DNA of 64,000 nucleotides from Trichomonas vaginalis G3 (lineage: Eukaryota > Parabasalia > Trichomonadida > Trichomonadidae): contig NC_067206.1 in assembly GCF_026262505.1 (NCBI RefSeq), positions 38,887,660 to 38,951,659 on the forward strand, written 5' to 3'. Of the stretch, positions 1 to 8,743 are shown piece by piece (position 1 is the stretch's first letter; each line of letters opens with the position of its first letter). The position numbers and the translations under genes were made by a program. Below the pieces are notes generated by a model. The model saw only the letters and a list, made by a program, of their open reading frames with translations. It was not told the DNA's origin and made no database searches.

Positions 1-1985
1 CTAAACTTTGTTTTCCAGGTGTTATTTCTGCAAAGTCGCTATGAAATTGACCAAGGTTTTTACCAATGAGAACTCTTCCATAACGTTTCTCAAACTCTTC
101 AGCTAAACGAGGGATATCTTCATTGTAGAGATGCATACTGTCCGTATCGCTATAAAAGATGTCCATTCCTAAGTCCTCAGCAGTACAGAATACTTCACAC
201 ATTATTCTCTTCGACATAGACAGAATGTTAACACCAAGTGGACAGAAGTTAAAGTGTCTGCAAATGCTTTTCGTTAGCTTGAAAATAGTTTTATCTGAAC
301 CATCCAAACCTTCGAACTTCACTATATGGTTGTAGTTTCTGATGGCATATCTTATAGCATCTTTGTCATCTACTATGGTTATTTTTGACTCAATAGGAGA
401 TAGAATAGTTTTGCCATAAATACTGTTCAGAATGAGCTTTATATTTTCTTGCAAAGGATTTCCTTCTTTCTTATACTTTAACCTTAACTCAAACAACTTC
501 TTTACTTCATCTCTTATTCTAATATCTCTGTTTCCATCGTAATAGTATCCTTGCAACACTTCACATTTGACACCTTGATTTTTATGAGGTCTTGTAATGT
601 TATATGGTCACATACATTAAACAGCAAGTGTTTGAACTTCTGGGAACGTTAAGTTCTGTATTTAGTTCAGGGTCACAAACTATTAAAGGAAAGTGTCTAT
701 GTATTCCAATCTCTGTTATCTTAATGAGAACAAGAAGCCAGACATAAACTTTTCACCAATGGGTTCCTTTTGGTCGTCATCGAATAAATGTCTCATGAGA
801 TACTCTGTGCTTAGCATCTCATCCTTCATAACCTTTTGGAATTCCTTCTAAAGTATAAAGTCTTGCTATAGCGGATGGATATAATGAAACAGCGTCGAAT
901 CAGCAATGAGTTTCTTTTCGCCTTTTGTTTCATGTTATCTGACAGCATACATCTTCCACCTTGAATGCATCTCGAAATAAATTCTCTTGGTTTATTTGAG
1001 AGGTCATATAAATTTCCATTCGGGAAGTACACTCTGTTCTCAAACAATTTGTTAGCAATAGAACAAATACTAACGTAGTCATAAACGTTTAAATCAAACT
1101 CTTTCAATAAGTCATTGCGGAACTTTACAAAACCTTCTCTTAAAATTCTTACATCTTGTTTGCAGTAAAACGTGCTATATTTTTCTAAGTCGAAGTGCTT
1201 TTCATCTATTCTGCAACCTTTGATGGAATCTATGTTTTTCATAAATGTATCTGCATCCTGGATAAACTTACATGCTTCAGAAATGACACCAGTTCTGTTG
1301 TCATTTGCTAACAAAGTACTGCTGTAGTAGTTGTATGGAAATACTTCTTTCGGTCCTGTTTGTAAGTTAAACATAGCAGGAAATAGTTTAAGCTTCTTAT
1401 TTATAATACTGTAAGAGTTTTATAATAATTGCCCGTCCTTTATATAAACCAGTTATTTGATTGTTCGTGAACCTTTAATGATGGGAGTTCCTTTCACTTC
1501 TGTCATGTGTCTTAAGATGAAGTTTATATCATAGCTGAGGTTATGGAAATATATTAAACTCTTGTCAGGAAGTCGCTCCAAAATTCTGTTGCACAGTTTT
1601 GACCCCATATGCTTTCACTCACTGAACCATCTTCACTGTCGTAACAGATGTTAAAAGCTTTATGAAAGCCGTCTGTGCTACACTCAAAGTCAGCAAAGAA
1701 AACATGCTCAGGAATGAACTTACATTTAGCTTTATTTTTCTTTTGACTCGGCTTTCTTCTTTCAGTTGTACACATACTTTGAGCATATGTCAAATCTTTA
1801 AATGGTGCAAGGTTCTGGTTTATATAAGTCAGTCGTATATGTGAAAAGTTCTCCATAAGAAATAGGTTCGAAATATTTGCACTCCCACAATTTTTCATAA
1901 ATCCATAGCGGTGTAGTTCTATCCATGCGACTACATATTTATCTTCTCTCTTTGTATAAATCTTCATCTGTTTCTCAATGTTCAT
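1..1985 (-). pseudogene. polB: Polinton protein-primed DNA polymerase B (copy 1), cut by window edge
   Basis: This is family B DNA polymerase of the protein-primed (phi29-like) type that replicates Polintons from their ends. Visible pieces include the exonuclease motif FADFECSTDG, the NLSYDINF-type exonuclease II motif and the YCKQD exonuclease III motif, followed leftwards by polymerase regions. The same gene in copy 2 lies at 34221-36569. Its C-terminal end is outside the window. The part is broken, with several breaks, and would not give one continuous product. Confidence 0.85.
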
Positions 1986-2052
1986 TCACCACACTCCTTC
2001 AAGATTTCTATATAGTTGCGAATGAAATATGTTGTCATTGGAAGTCTTTCAT

Positions 2053-2320
2053 TTAGCATGTAGTGTCTTCAACAAGAAGTAAAGTCATAGTTCGAACAGT
2101 TTCACATTCTTTTGGTATATATCTCTTTATTTCATTATGTCTTGAGTCATTGAAATAACCAATGGTAACATTAAATGCTATACCAGTTGCGTCAGAAATT
2201 TCTTGTACTTTACTTTGAGGAAAGTCTCTAACACGAATGACTTCTCTCATGTGTCAATAGTTTCTTCATTTACTCCAGCCTGAATGCAAGCATAAACGAA
2301 GCAGTTATCTTCTGTCATAA
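2053..2320 (-). pseudogene. Small ORF upstream of polB, NCFVYA motif (copy 1)
   Basis: This is the counterpart of 33888-34136 in copy 2. It encodes a short segment that begins near a DNCFVYACIQAG motif, which recalls the catalytic-cysteine region of papain/OTU-like folds. That resemblance is weak. It lies directly upstream of polB on the same strand and could belong to an N-terminal polB extension. The copy is broken. Confidence 0.5.
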
Positions 2321-2371
2321 GTGTTGCAGTTCTTTTGTTCAGTTCATTGAAGATTTGGTAGCGCTCAAGAT

Positions 2372-3400
2372 TTATAGGTAATGTGCAAAGATACTTCCAG
2401 AACTGACCGCTTCTTTCTTATAAAACTTCTTTTCACCATTATCTTTCCAAAAGCTTTCTATAAGTGCTGGGTTTCCTGTTTGCTTAAGAGCTTCCAAAAT
2501 GGCTTTCTGGTCATTTGTCAGTGTGCTTTCATCTCTATATGTTCTCTTTTTTGGTTTGCCTTTCTTTACATCTGACATCGTTAAGCCTTCATATTCTGTT
2601 AAATCATACATCTTTATTTCAGTAAGATTCTTTATGTTTGTCAAGAAGAAGTCATAGTGCATTTCAACAATACCTGCAGCATTTGCTTCTATCTCTGATA
2701 TAAAGTTCTCCTTCAAGAGCTGATGTAGTAATGTTCCAATATTATTGAGGTTTAACGTAGAACATTCATACTTTCCACCAAGTTTATAACATACCATCCA
2801 TCTTTGTTGGGAGTTTATTTTAATCTTCTCTAAGAGTCTCATGAAAACCTTACGAAATGTTTGTGTAAGTAGTCTCTGTTTGGTTCATCTAAAGCTTCGA
2901 TGTTAAAGTCAATGAGTCTATTGCCTGACTTCACATTTCTCTTCCTATTCTCTTCATCTTTCTTTAACCATCTCTCACCTTCTTTTGGTTTGTCGTCAAT
3001 GGAACGAATGACATCGTTAGCTTTGCGAACTTGTTCTATAGCGCTCTTAAACATCTCTCTTCTCTGTTGTTTCAGTGTGTCGTCTCTTCTTCTTGTTTCA
3101 CCAACGTTTGCATTTGTTATGTCAAACATTTCTCTTCTTACTTCATGAGGTACTGAACGTCTATGATATAAGTCAATAACAACGTCATTTAAAGGAAATG
3201 CTCTTGCATGGACTTCGTCCTCGCCGCGTTGCGGCTTTATGAACTCATGAATTCTATCATAACTTATTGCACCATTATAGTCATTGAGGATGTCAGCGAG
3301 TGCTTTTTGTTTGTTGCGTAATGCTTTGCAACATCTATATTAGCTTCTGTAAGAAGTTGTTTTATTTCCGTGTTCTAACTTAGACAACTTCCGATACATC
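2372..3400 (-). pseudogene. Unknown Polinton protein upstream of polB (copy 1)
   Basis: This is the counterpart of the open frame 32805-33866 in copy 2. It is a charged, mostly helical protein with many Arg, Lys and Glu. No family was recognised. Its position just before polB on the same strand suggests a replication role or an N-terminal polymerase extension; this is inference only. It holds one of the GC-rich double palindromes (3210-3235). This copy is broken, with about two breaks. Confidence 0.6.
3210..3235. repeat. GC-rich double palindrome inside a Polinton gene (copy 1)
   Basis: Two adjacent perfect small hairpins are seen: GGACTTCGTCC (3210-3220) and GCCGCGTTGCGGC (3223-3235), in AT-rich surroundings and within coding sequence. 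The copy 2 counterpart is at 32972-32997. See the finding on this mini-element. Confidence 0.75.
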
Positions 3401-3830
3401 TTTAGTAGGAAATAAAAAAATATTTTTTGAAAAAAATTAGATTAGATTTTTTAAAGTATTTTTCAAAATAATTTAATATTTTTATTTTAATGAAACACAT
3501 GCAAGATTGCAAGTTCTTTTCATACAATGCTCTCGCTACTACCATCAAGAATGAGTTCAATAATGCTTCAAATGTTAATGTTATCTTTAACAAGAAGTTT
3601 GTGAAAGAATCTAAGTTTGGTCAGTATGTCAGACCATTAGCTATCGTCATTGACCGCAAACGTTATACTTCACAAGAGTTAGCAGTAGTTTTGAAACAAA
3701 AGAGTTTCTTCGTGAATGTCAAAGATACTCATTATACTGTCATAAAGAACTCTAACATTGACTTCTTCAGTATTGCTTTAAATCTTTCCGAACAGAAAGA
3801 ATATAAGAAGGGTGAAACATCTGTGAAATA

Positions 3831-5134
3831 TAGGGTGTCCAAAGGTGTGTTTAGCACAAACCTGAATACTGCGAATAGAAATAAACAAGTTACATATATA
3901 TAAAGTTTATTTAAATATAATCACCATTGGATTCAATCACGCGTTCGCAGCGATCGATCCAGGCTTGAAAGACACGCTTTAAATCATCATGAGAAAATTG
4001 CTCAAATTGCTCTCTTACAAAATTTTCAAGATCATCTGGACTCGCGAATTCGCGTCCTTCAGCTCTCTTTTTTAGCGTGCCGAATAAATAAAAGTCAGAG
4101 GGTGCAATATCAGGTGAATAAATTGGGTTTGGAACAACTTTGACATTGTTTTCCACCAAGTAATTCATTACCTTATGACTTTTGTGAACTCTTGAATTAT
4201 CAAAATGAATTGCAAACTTTTGTTTTTGTTGTTTGGATTTCTCAAACTCATCAGAATTGATAATTTGAGTAAGAACATTGTCAATTAGATACTGAGCATT
4301 CATCGTATTAGGTTTTTGAAGAATATCAATTGCGATGATGCCATTCACGCCCCAAAAAACCGACAACATCATCATTGGTGTGTCAATTTTTTTCTTCGGG
4401 AATGTTTGCGGATTTTCATCCTTCGGGATCCACATGATTTTGGCTTCTGTTGCATATTGAAACCAAGACTCGTCCCCTGTTACTAAAAAGCGAAACTTCT
4501 TGGATTGATACGCACCCAATATAGAGAGGAGCTCTTTCGAAGATTGGACTCTAGATTTTTTTTGAACTGAATTAAGGTTGTGCGGAACCCAACGTGTATA
4601 CGCTAGTTTGTAGTTCAAATAATTGTGCAGATAATAACTGACTGTTGTACGTGGTATCTTTGTCATCTCCTCTATCCTTCTGAGTGATGCTCTTGGGTCT
4701 TCATCTAGCGCTTGAAGAATTGCTTTGATTTTTCTTTGATCCGGCGATTTTTTGTCAATTTTTATGATGGGCGCCTTTTTGTTCATGAAGTGATACATCC
4801 TAACATGATACGTTACAGTGGAATAGCTAGGAGCATCCATACCGAAGCATTTTACCAATGTCTCGTAGATTTTTTTACAGTCTTTGCATTTTTTTGCAAG
4901 AGCGAGGATGTTTTCTTTATGATTCATTAAAAAAATGAAAAAAATCCCGCCAAAATTTCCCGCGAAACCGCCTCTTGTCTCAAAATTCATTTTATATCCC
5001 GGCATGGCGCCAAAATACAACATACTCATCATATACATATATTCATATTTTTTATTATATATTTATAATCAGCATATATCTCCTTTAATAGTCTCATATA
5101 GAGCGCTGTGCTAAACGCACCTTTGGACACCCTA
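3831..5134 (-). mobile_element. Mariner transposon (Tvmar1-like), complete
   Basis: This 1304-bp Tc1/mariner element has about 28-bp terminal inverted repeats starting TAGGGTGTCCAAAGGTG, with one mismatch between arms. It is flanked by a TA duplication (3829-3830 and 5135-5136). The empty site in copy 2 (near 31950) reads straight through at a single TA, which fixes both ends. From memory, the length and repeat size match the Tvmar1 family of T. vaginalis. The single open frame and near-perfect ends suggest a young, possibly active copy. Confidence 0.95.
3911..4927 (-). CDS. Mariner transposase, DD34D
   Basis: This cut-and-paste transposase acts on its own terminal repeats and inserts at TA. 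The start at 4927 (MNHKENIL) gives 338 residues, normal for the family; the longer frame upstream has several earlier Met codons but runs toward the terminal repeat. An N-terminal helix-turn-helix region precedes a WVPHNLN linker motif (about residues 113-119; the family form is WVPHEL). The catalytic triad is D152 (GDESW), D243 (HFDNS) and D278 (YSPDIAPSD), with 34 residues between the last two. The frame is uninterrupted. Confidence 0.93.
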   Translation of the reverse strand: MNHKENILALAKKCKDCKKIYETLVKCFGMDAPSYSTVTYHVRMYHFMNKKAPIIKIDKKSPDQRKIKAILQALDEDPRASLRRIEEMTKIPRTTVSYYLHNYLNYKLAYTRWVPHNLNSVQKKSRVQSSKELLSILGAYQSKKFRFLVTGDESWFQYATEAKIMWIPKDENPQTFPKKKIDTPMMMLSVFWGVNGIIAIDILQKPNTMNAQYLIDNVLTQIINSDEFEKSKQQKQKFAIHFDNSRVHKSHKVMNYLVENNVKVVPNPIYSPDIAPSDFYLFGTLKKRAEGREFASPDDLENFVREQFEQFSHDDLKRVFQAWIDRCERVIESNGDYI

Positions 5135-5287
5135 TATTATCCTTCATCTCTGAAGACAATAACGAACAAAGATGTTATACAGAAATTCTTACCAAAGGTT
5201 GAAGAAGCTTCTATTGACATTGACGAAGGAAGTGAAATGGTTGAAGAAATAGACCCTGAAGCTATTTAAGCAAAAATATATTTTTGG

Positions 5288-5503
5288 TTAGTCTTCATAT
5301 GGATATTTTACAACAATTCCCCAATGTATAAACTTTTCATACGCTTTTTCATAAGCTTTATATACCTTCAGAAATTTTGCATAATCTTTAGAAGCATTTA
5401 GATATTGTTTAAATGCTTTGTATGTCTTCAGAAATTTTGCATAATCTTTTACATGTTGTTCGTTCTCTTCTTCTGTCATGAGTTCCGAATATTCTAAATT
5501 CAT
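5288..5503 (-). CDS. Small repeat-containing Polinton protein (copy 1)
   Basis: A 71-residue protein of unknown function. It contains an internal duplication of the segment DYAKFLK-x-YKA (two copies about 20 residues apart) and is rich in Lys, Tyr and acidic residues. The same protein is encoded at 31576-31791 in copy 2 with identical sequence, which supports a real gene. It lies between the KilA-N gene and the convergent unknown gene. Confidence 0.65.
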   Translation of the reverse strand: MNLEYSELMTEEENEQHVKDYAKFLKTYKAFKQYLNASKDYAKFLKVYKAYEKAYEKFIHWGIVVKYPYED

Positions 5504-5551
5504 GTTCTTTCATATGAGATAAATTTTATAAAAAATATAGCTTAGATTTTT

Positions 5552-6379
5552 TTATTCTTCCTCTTTGAAGTTATCGAAATATTCTGTTATTTTTTCCTTC
5601 AGTAATGGTAAGTCTTCTTTGAATGTAAGTATTGTGTAACCTTTGATGTCATAGTGTGTTTGAGGAAGAGTATTTTTGACAATTTCCTTTATTTGCTCAT
5701 TCGGTGTCATTGAAATCGGTAAGTTGTCACGATAGAACCAGTTTCTGTCAGATTTATATATTTTAGCTAAGTCATAAAAGCTCTTGTTGTTTCTTCTGAC
5801 TAAATGCAACATAACCATATCTTTATCTTCTTCTTTCTCCAACTCTTCAGTATATATCATATACTTATAACTCTTTTCCTTTCCTTTTGGTACTGAACGC
5901 GGTATTCTTTTCTGTATGCTTTTGTCTTTGGATTCAATGACTTCATCTTTTGCTTGAAGTTTCTTTTCCATCTCTCCACGTTCTGCTTTATATAGTTCAT
6001 CTAACATCATGAAAATATAACAAGCATAACGAGGTGAAGCCCACATTGCTACAGCATTTACTAAAAGTCTATGAACATAATATCCTTTCAAACCAGGAGC
6101 CAAATTCTTGCGATTTTCGTACGGAATCTCTTCTCTCGGTTTTCCGAGGGAAGCAATCATATGAGGAAATTCTTCTAAAAGTTCTTTTGTCTGTTGGTTT
6201 TCAAACCAATGATATGCTTGCTTTGTAGAACGAAGAGCATTCATTATACTTTGCATTTGGTACATGTCATCTTTGACCGAACGAATGAGGCGTAACTGTT
6301 TGTTATACTGTATGTACTCGTATTCTTCATTTATGGCTTCATGAACGATAGCAGTTGTTGTGTTCTCTAATGTTGACAT
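5552..6379 (-). CDS. KilA-N-like viral-type DNA-binding protein (copy 1)
   Basis: This is probably a DNA-binding protein of the KilA-N/BRO kind found in large DNA viruses and abundant in Trichomonas. The segment LKGYYVHRLLVNAVAMW with the following ASPRYACYIFMMLDELY matches the core of a KilA-N domain (about residues 105-145). A charged helical stretch and a C-terminal region with an RRNNKSFYDLAKIY segment follow, as in poxvirus-type KilA-N proteins. The start is set at ATG 6379; the six residues upstream belong to a leader shared with other cargo genes. Copy 2 has the homologue at 30695-31522. Confidence 0.75.
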   Translation of the reverse strand: MSTLENTTTAIVHEAINEEYEYIQYNKQLRLIRSVKDDMYQMQSIMNALRSTKQAYHWFENQQTKELLEEFPHMIASLGKPREEIPYENRKNLAPGLKGYYVHRLLVNAVAMWASPRYACYIFMMLDELYKAERGEMEKKLQAKDEVIESKDKSIQKRIPRSVPKGKEKSYKYMIYTEELEKEEDKDMVMLHLVRRNNKSFYDLAKIYKSDRNWFYRDNLPISMTPNEQIKEIVKNTLPQTHYDIKGYTILTFKEDLPLLKEKITEYFDNFKEEE

Positions 6380-6747
6380 TTCTGTTCTTACATACAAAAT
6401 AAAAAAATAAATAAAAATAAAACTAACTTTATTTTTCTGTGTTAAAGAAATGTTAAAAATTCATGGTTACATATGTGAAAAGAAGTCACGAACAAATGAA
6501 GGTCATAAGATTTGTCTTGAAAAAATACAAGACTTGTTCTGAAAAAATACAAGACTTGTCTTGAATCAGGACAAAACTTTACAAAATGTAAACTTTACAT
6601 AACCATTTCTATCGTACATGATATTTAGTTGACATTGTAAACTATCTTCATGTAAAGTATGGCGGTTTGAAACCGTCGGGAACCTTCACTTTTTTGACGA
6701 AGTGCGAATCTTCACTTCGTGTCATGATGCAAAAATAATGAGTTCAT
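6380..6747. other. Intergenic leader and short tandem repeats (copy 1)
   Basis: Next to the KilA-N gene is the T-rich leader also found before three cargo genes in copy 2. Between about 6511 and 6590 a roughly 22-bp unit containing AAAAAATACAAGACTTGT is repeated. At 6690-6720 a hairpin with GACGAAGTG/CACTTCGT arms resembles the hairpins at about 28620 and 28740 in copy 2. No gene was seen. Confidence 0.6.
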
Positions 6748-7413
6748 TTACTCACAATATTTTTGTACAAAACGACCCCAAACTTTTAACTTCTTTTCTG
6801 CAGCTTCTAATGCTATCTTAGCGAGTTCATATTCTCTAAATTCTCTCTTTAAATCTTCTTGTTCCCATTGGTCTAGTTCGTATGGAGAATCTCTATAATC
6901 ATAACATATCTCACGTTCATGTTCTAATTGTTTTTCATGCATTTTTCTAACTTCTTGTTCGAACAAAGGTTTAGCATTCTCTACTGTATCTTCGAGTTCT
7001 TCTTCATCTAACTTCTCATGAACTTTCTTGTCTATGGAGTCCATAATATCTTTGACATAAAATGCATACTTTACAGAGCACCATTCAGCAACAAAATGAA
7101 CGAAGTCAGGATGTATGTAAATACCTTTGAATTCATTTATAACACCCTTAGTAAGCTCATAAAATGCTTGTTTTGAGGTCGAGCCACTTTTGGCTCGACC
7201 GTATTCTTTCAACCAAAACTCAAGAATTTCCTGCATTTTAGTACTATTGAGAAATCTGTTTAAATGGTTTAACTTTCCTGCTTCTCTTGCCATCTTTGTT
7301 GCATTTATATAACCATCCTTGTCTCTACGTAAGACTTCAATACCGTTATAAGTGCCTTTTGTGAATGTTTCGCCATTAGATTTGTTCGTGAATGTTTTTG
7401 CTTCGACTGACAT
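6748..7413 (-). CDS. KilA-N domain protein (copy 1 only)
   Basis: A 221-residue protein with a clear KilA-N domain: DGYINATKMAREAG (about residues 33-46) and IYIHPDFVHFVAEWCSVKYA (about 97-116), followed by a charged helical tail. The family binds DNA in large DNA viruses and phages. It takes the place that in copy 2 is filled by 28890-29828 and 29995-30606, so it is exchangeable cargo. A perfect palindrome (7177-7200) lies within the coding sequence. The frame is open. Confidence 0.88.
   Translation of the reverse strand: MSVEAKTFTNKSNGETFTKGTYNGIEVLRRDKDGYINATKMAREAGKLNHLNRFLNSTKMQEILEFWLKEYGRAKSGSTSKQAFYELTKGVINEFKGIYIHPDFVHFVAEWCSVKYAFYVKDIMDSIDKKVHEKLDEEELEDTVENAKPLFEQEVRKMHEKQLEHEREICYDYRDSPYELDQWEQEDLKREFREYELAKIALEAAEKKLKVWGRFVQKYCE
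7177..7200. repeat. Perfect hairpin inside KilA-N gene
   Basis: Ten-base arms GGTCGAGCCA and TGGCTCGACC are separated by a 4-nt loop. It is GC-richer than its surroundings and stays in frame (it encodes part of GRAKSGST). It may belong to the same class of in-frame palindromes described in the findings. Confidence 0.6.
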
Positions 7414-7639
7414 TTCTGTTCTTACCTACAAGATAAAAAGTTAGAAAAAAATAAAACTAACGTTATTTTTTCTGTCTTAAGGAAATTCATGAGGGTAGAA
7501 ATGAGGTTAGAAAAGTGGTTAGAAAACGTGTTAGATCTAACATTCTAACATAAACTTTATTTTTGGTGTAAATAAATGGTACCATTAATGATATCATGAC
7601 TGTTCTCGTTCATGTCTGATTTACATCTAATGAAAAAGT
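7414..7639. repeat. Shared leader plus GGGTAGAAATGA/AGATCT repeat block (copy 1)
   Basis: The stretch next to the KilA-N start (7414-7490) is a diverged form of the leader used by cargo genes in copy 2. At about 7491-7550 it holds GGGTAGAAATGAGG-type repeats and an AGATCT-centred palindrome. Similar blocks are at 19621-19680, 28545-28590, 28670-28806, 29835-29884 and 40650-40709. Confidence 0.55.
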
Positions 7640-8724
7640 TTAGAAGAATTTTCTTATTCTTTCTGGCATATTTTTGTCTTTCCAGTACTCCCGCTCTAAT
7701 GGTCCCAGATGTGTTGGCTTCGACTCTCTCAAGTTCTTAGATGGTATAACATCTTCAACGCCTCCTTCATATCTTACTTTATAAGTGTCATCGTTTGTGT
7801 TATAGCCAAGTATTTCAATAACCACTCTCGCTTTGCTTCGTCAATGGTTTCAGCAAGTTTGCCATTACTACTTTCGACTAATTTATGACGAGGGTAAAAC
7901 GCAATAGAGTCGTCAGCAGCTTTTATAAGATATCCATTACCTTGCGTAGAGTCTACGATATAATAGTTTCTACTTAACCTTAAACGTTTCTTTGTCAACG
8001 GTTTGTCGTCAAGAACTACACGAACTTTTGTACCAGGAATGAGGGTAAATTGTGTTGAATTTCTGATATTTTGTGTTTGGCTTCGTTTCTTTTGTATATA
8101 CTTTTCTTCTTGTTGTTGTGTCATTGAATTTGGTGTATGCCCTGTTGTAGAATGTGTTGAGGAATTGTAAACTTCGATGAAATGTTTCATTGTTTCTTCG
8201 GTAAAGTCTCGCTCTTGATTTAAATCTCTGAGCGTTCTTATGAAGCGGTTTATGATGCCGAGTATGTTATGGTTATGGTCTTCAGTAGTGTAGTGAGTTA
8301 TGTTATGCTTAATGAGAAAATCTGTGATTTCATTGCTGAGGTATGCACTGTCTTGGTCTGATGTTAAAGTACTTGGGCTATGTTCTGCTACAAACTTTTG
8401 TAAAACTCTTAACACTTCACGAGTTCCTTTATTCCTCATTGGATATGCATATGCTTTGCGAGTGTTAACATTAATGAAGATGAGGAATGGTTTATGTCCT
8501 CCTTTTCTGCTTTGAATGAGAGTGTCAAATTGGTATGCGTCAGGAGTGTTGGAGTAAATTGGTAAAAAGTAGTCGTAAGGGTTTATTTTTGTTTGATGTA
8601 CAACATTTTTGTCAAAGAACTTTTTAACTTCAGCTCTGTTAGTAAATCCCCAACTTTTTTCTGCTTCATTGAACTTCTTAAATGACCTCCATGGATGTTG
8701 TTCGAATACTTCTTTCAAGCTCAT
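7640..8724 (-). pseudogene. Polinton retroviral-type integrase (copy 1)
   Basis: DDE-fold integrase that joins Polinton ends to target DNA. Core motifs include YQFDTLIQSRKGGH, LTSDQDSAY and GIINRFIRTLRD, and the C-terminal region is a chromodomain-like beta fold with DDTYKVRYEGGVEDVIP. It is nearly identical to 27303-28385 in copy 2, which looks whole. This copy is broken, with about one break. Confidence 0.88.
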
Positions 8725-8743
8725 TTATGTAAAGTTAAAGATT

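Larger units (their letters stand above)
3490..5270 (+). pseudogene. Unknown Polinton gene interrupted by a mariner (copy 1)
   Basis: This is the counterpart of the whole 157-residue frame at 31810-32283 in copy 2. It begins MKHMQDCKFFSYNALA, is rich in Lys and Phe, and ends with an acidic tail containing EEIDP. No family was recognised. It runs against the direction of the neighbouring Polinton genes. The mariner at 3831-5134 lies inside it, so this copy is split by that insertion. Confidence 0.7.

Noticed and set aside
7640-8724. Retrovirus or LTR retrotransposon, suggested by the integrase
   Set aside because: No reverse transcriptase, gag or LTR; the integrase lies among polB, packaging ATPase and capsid genes, the Polinton set.
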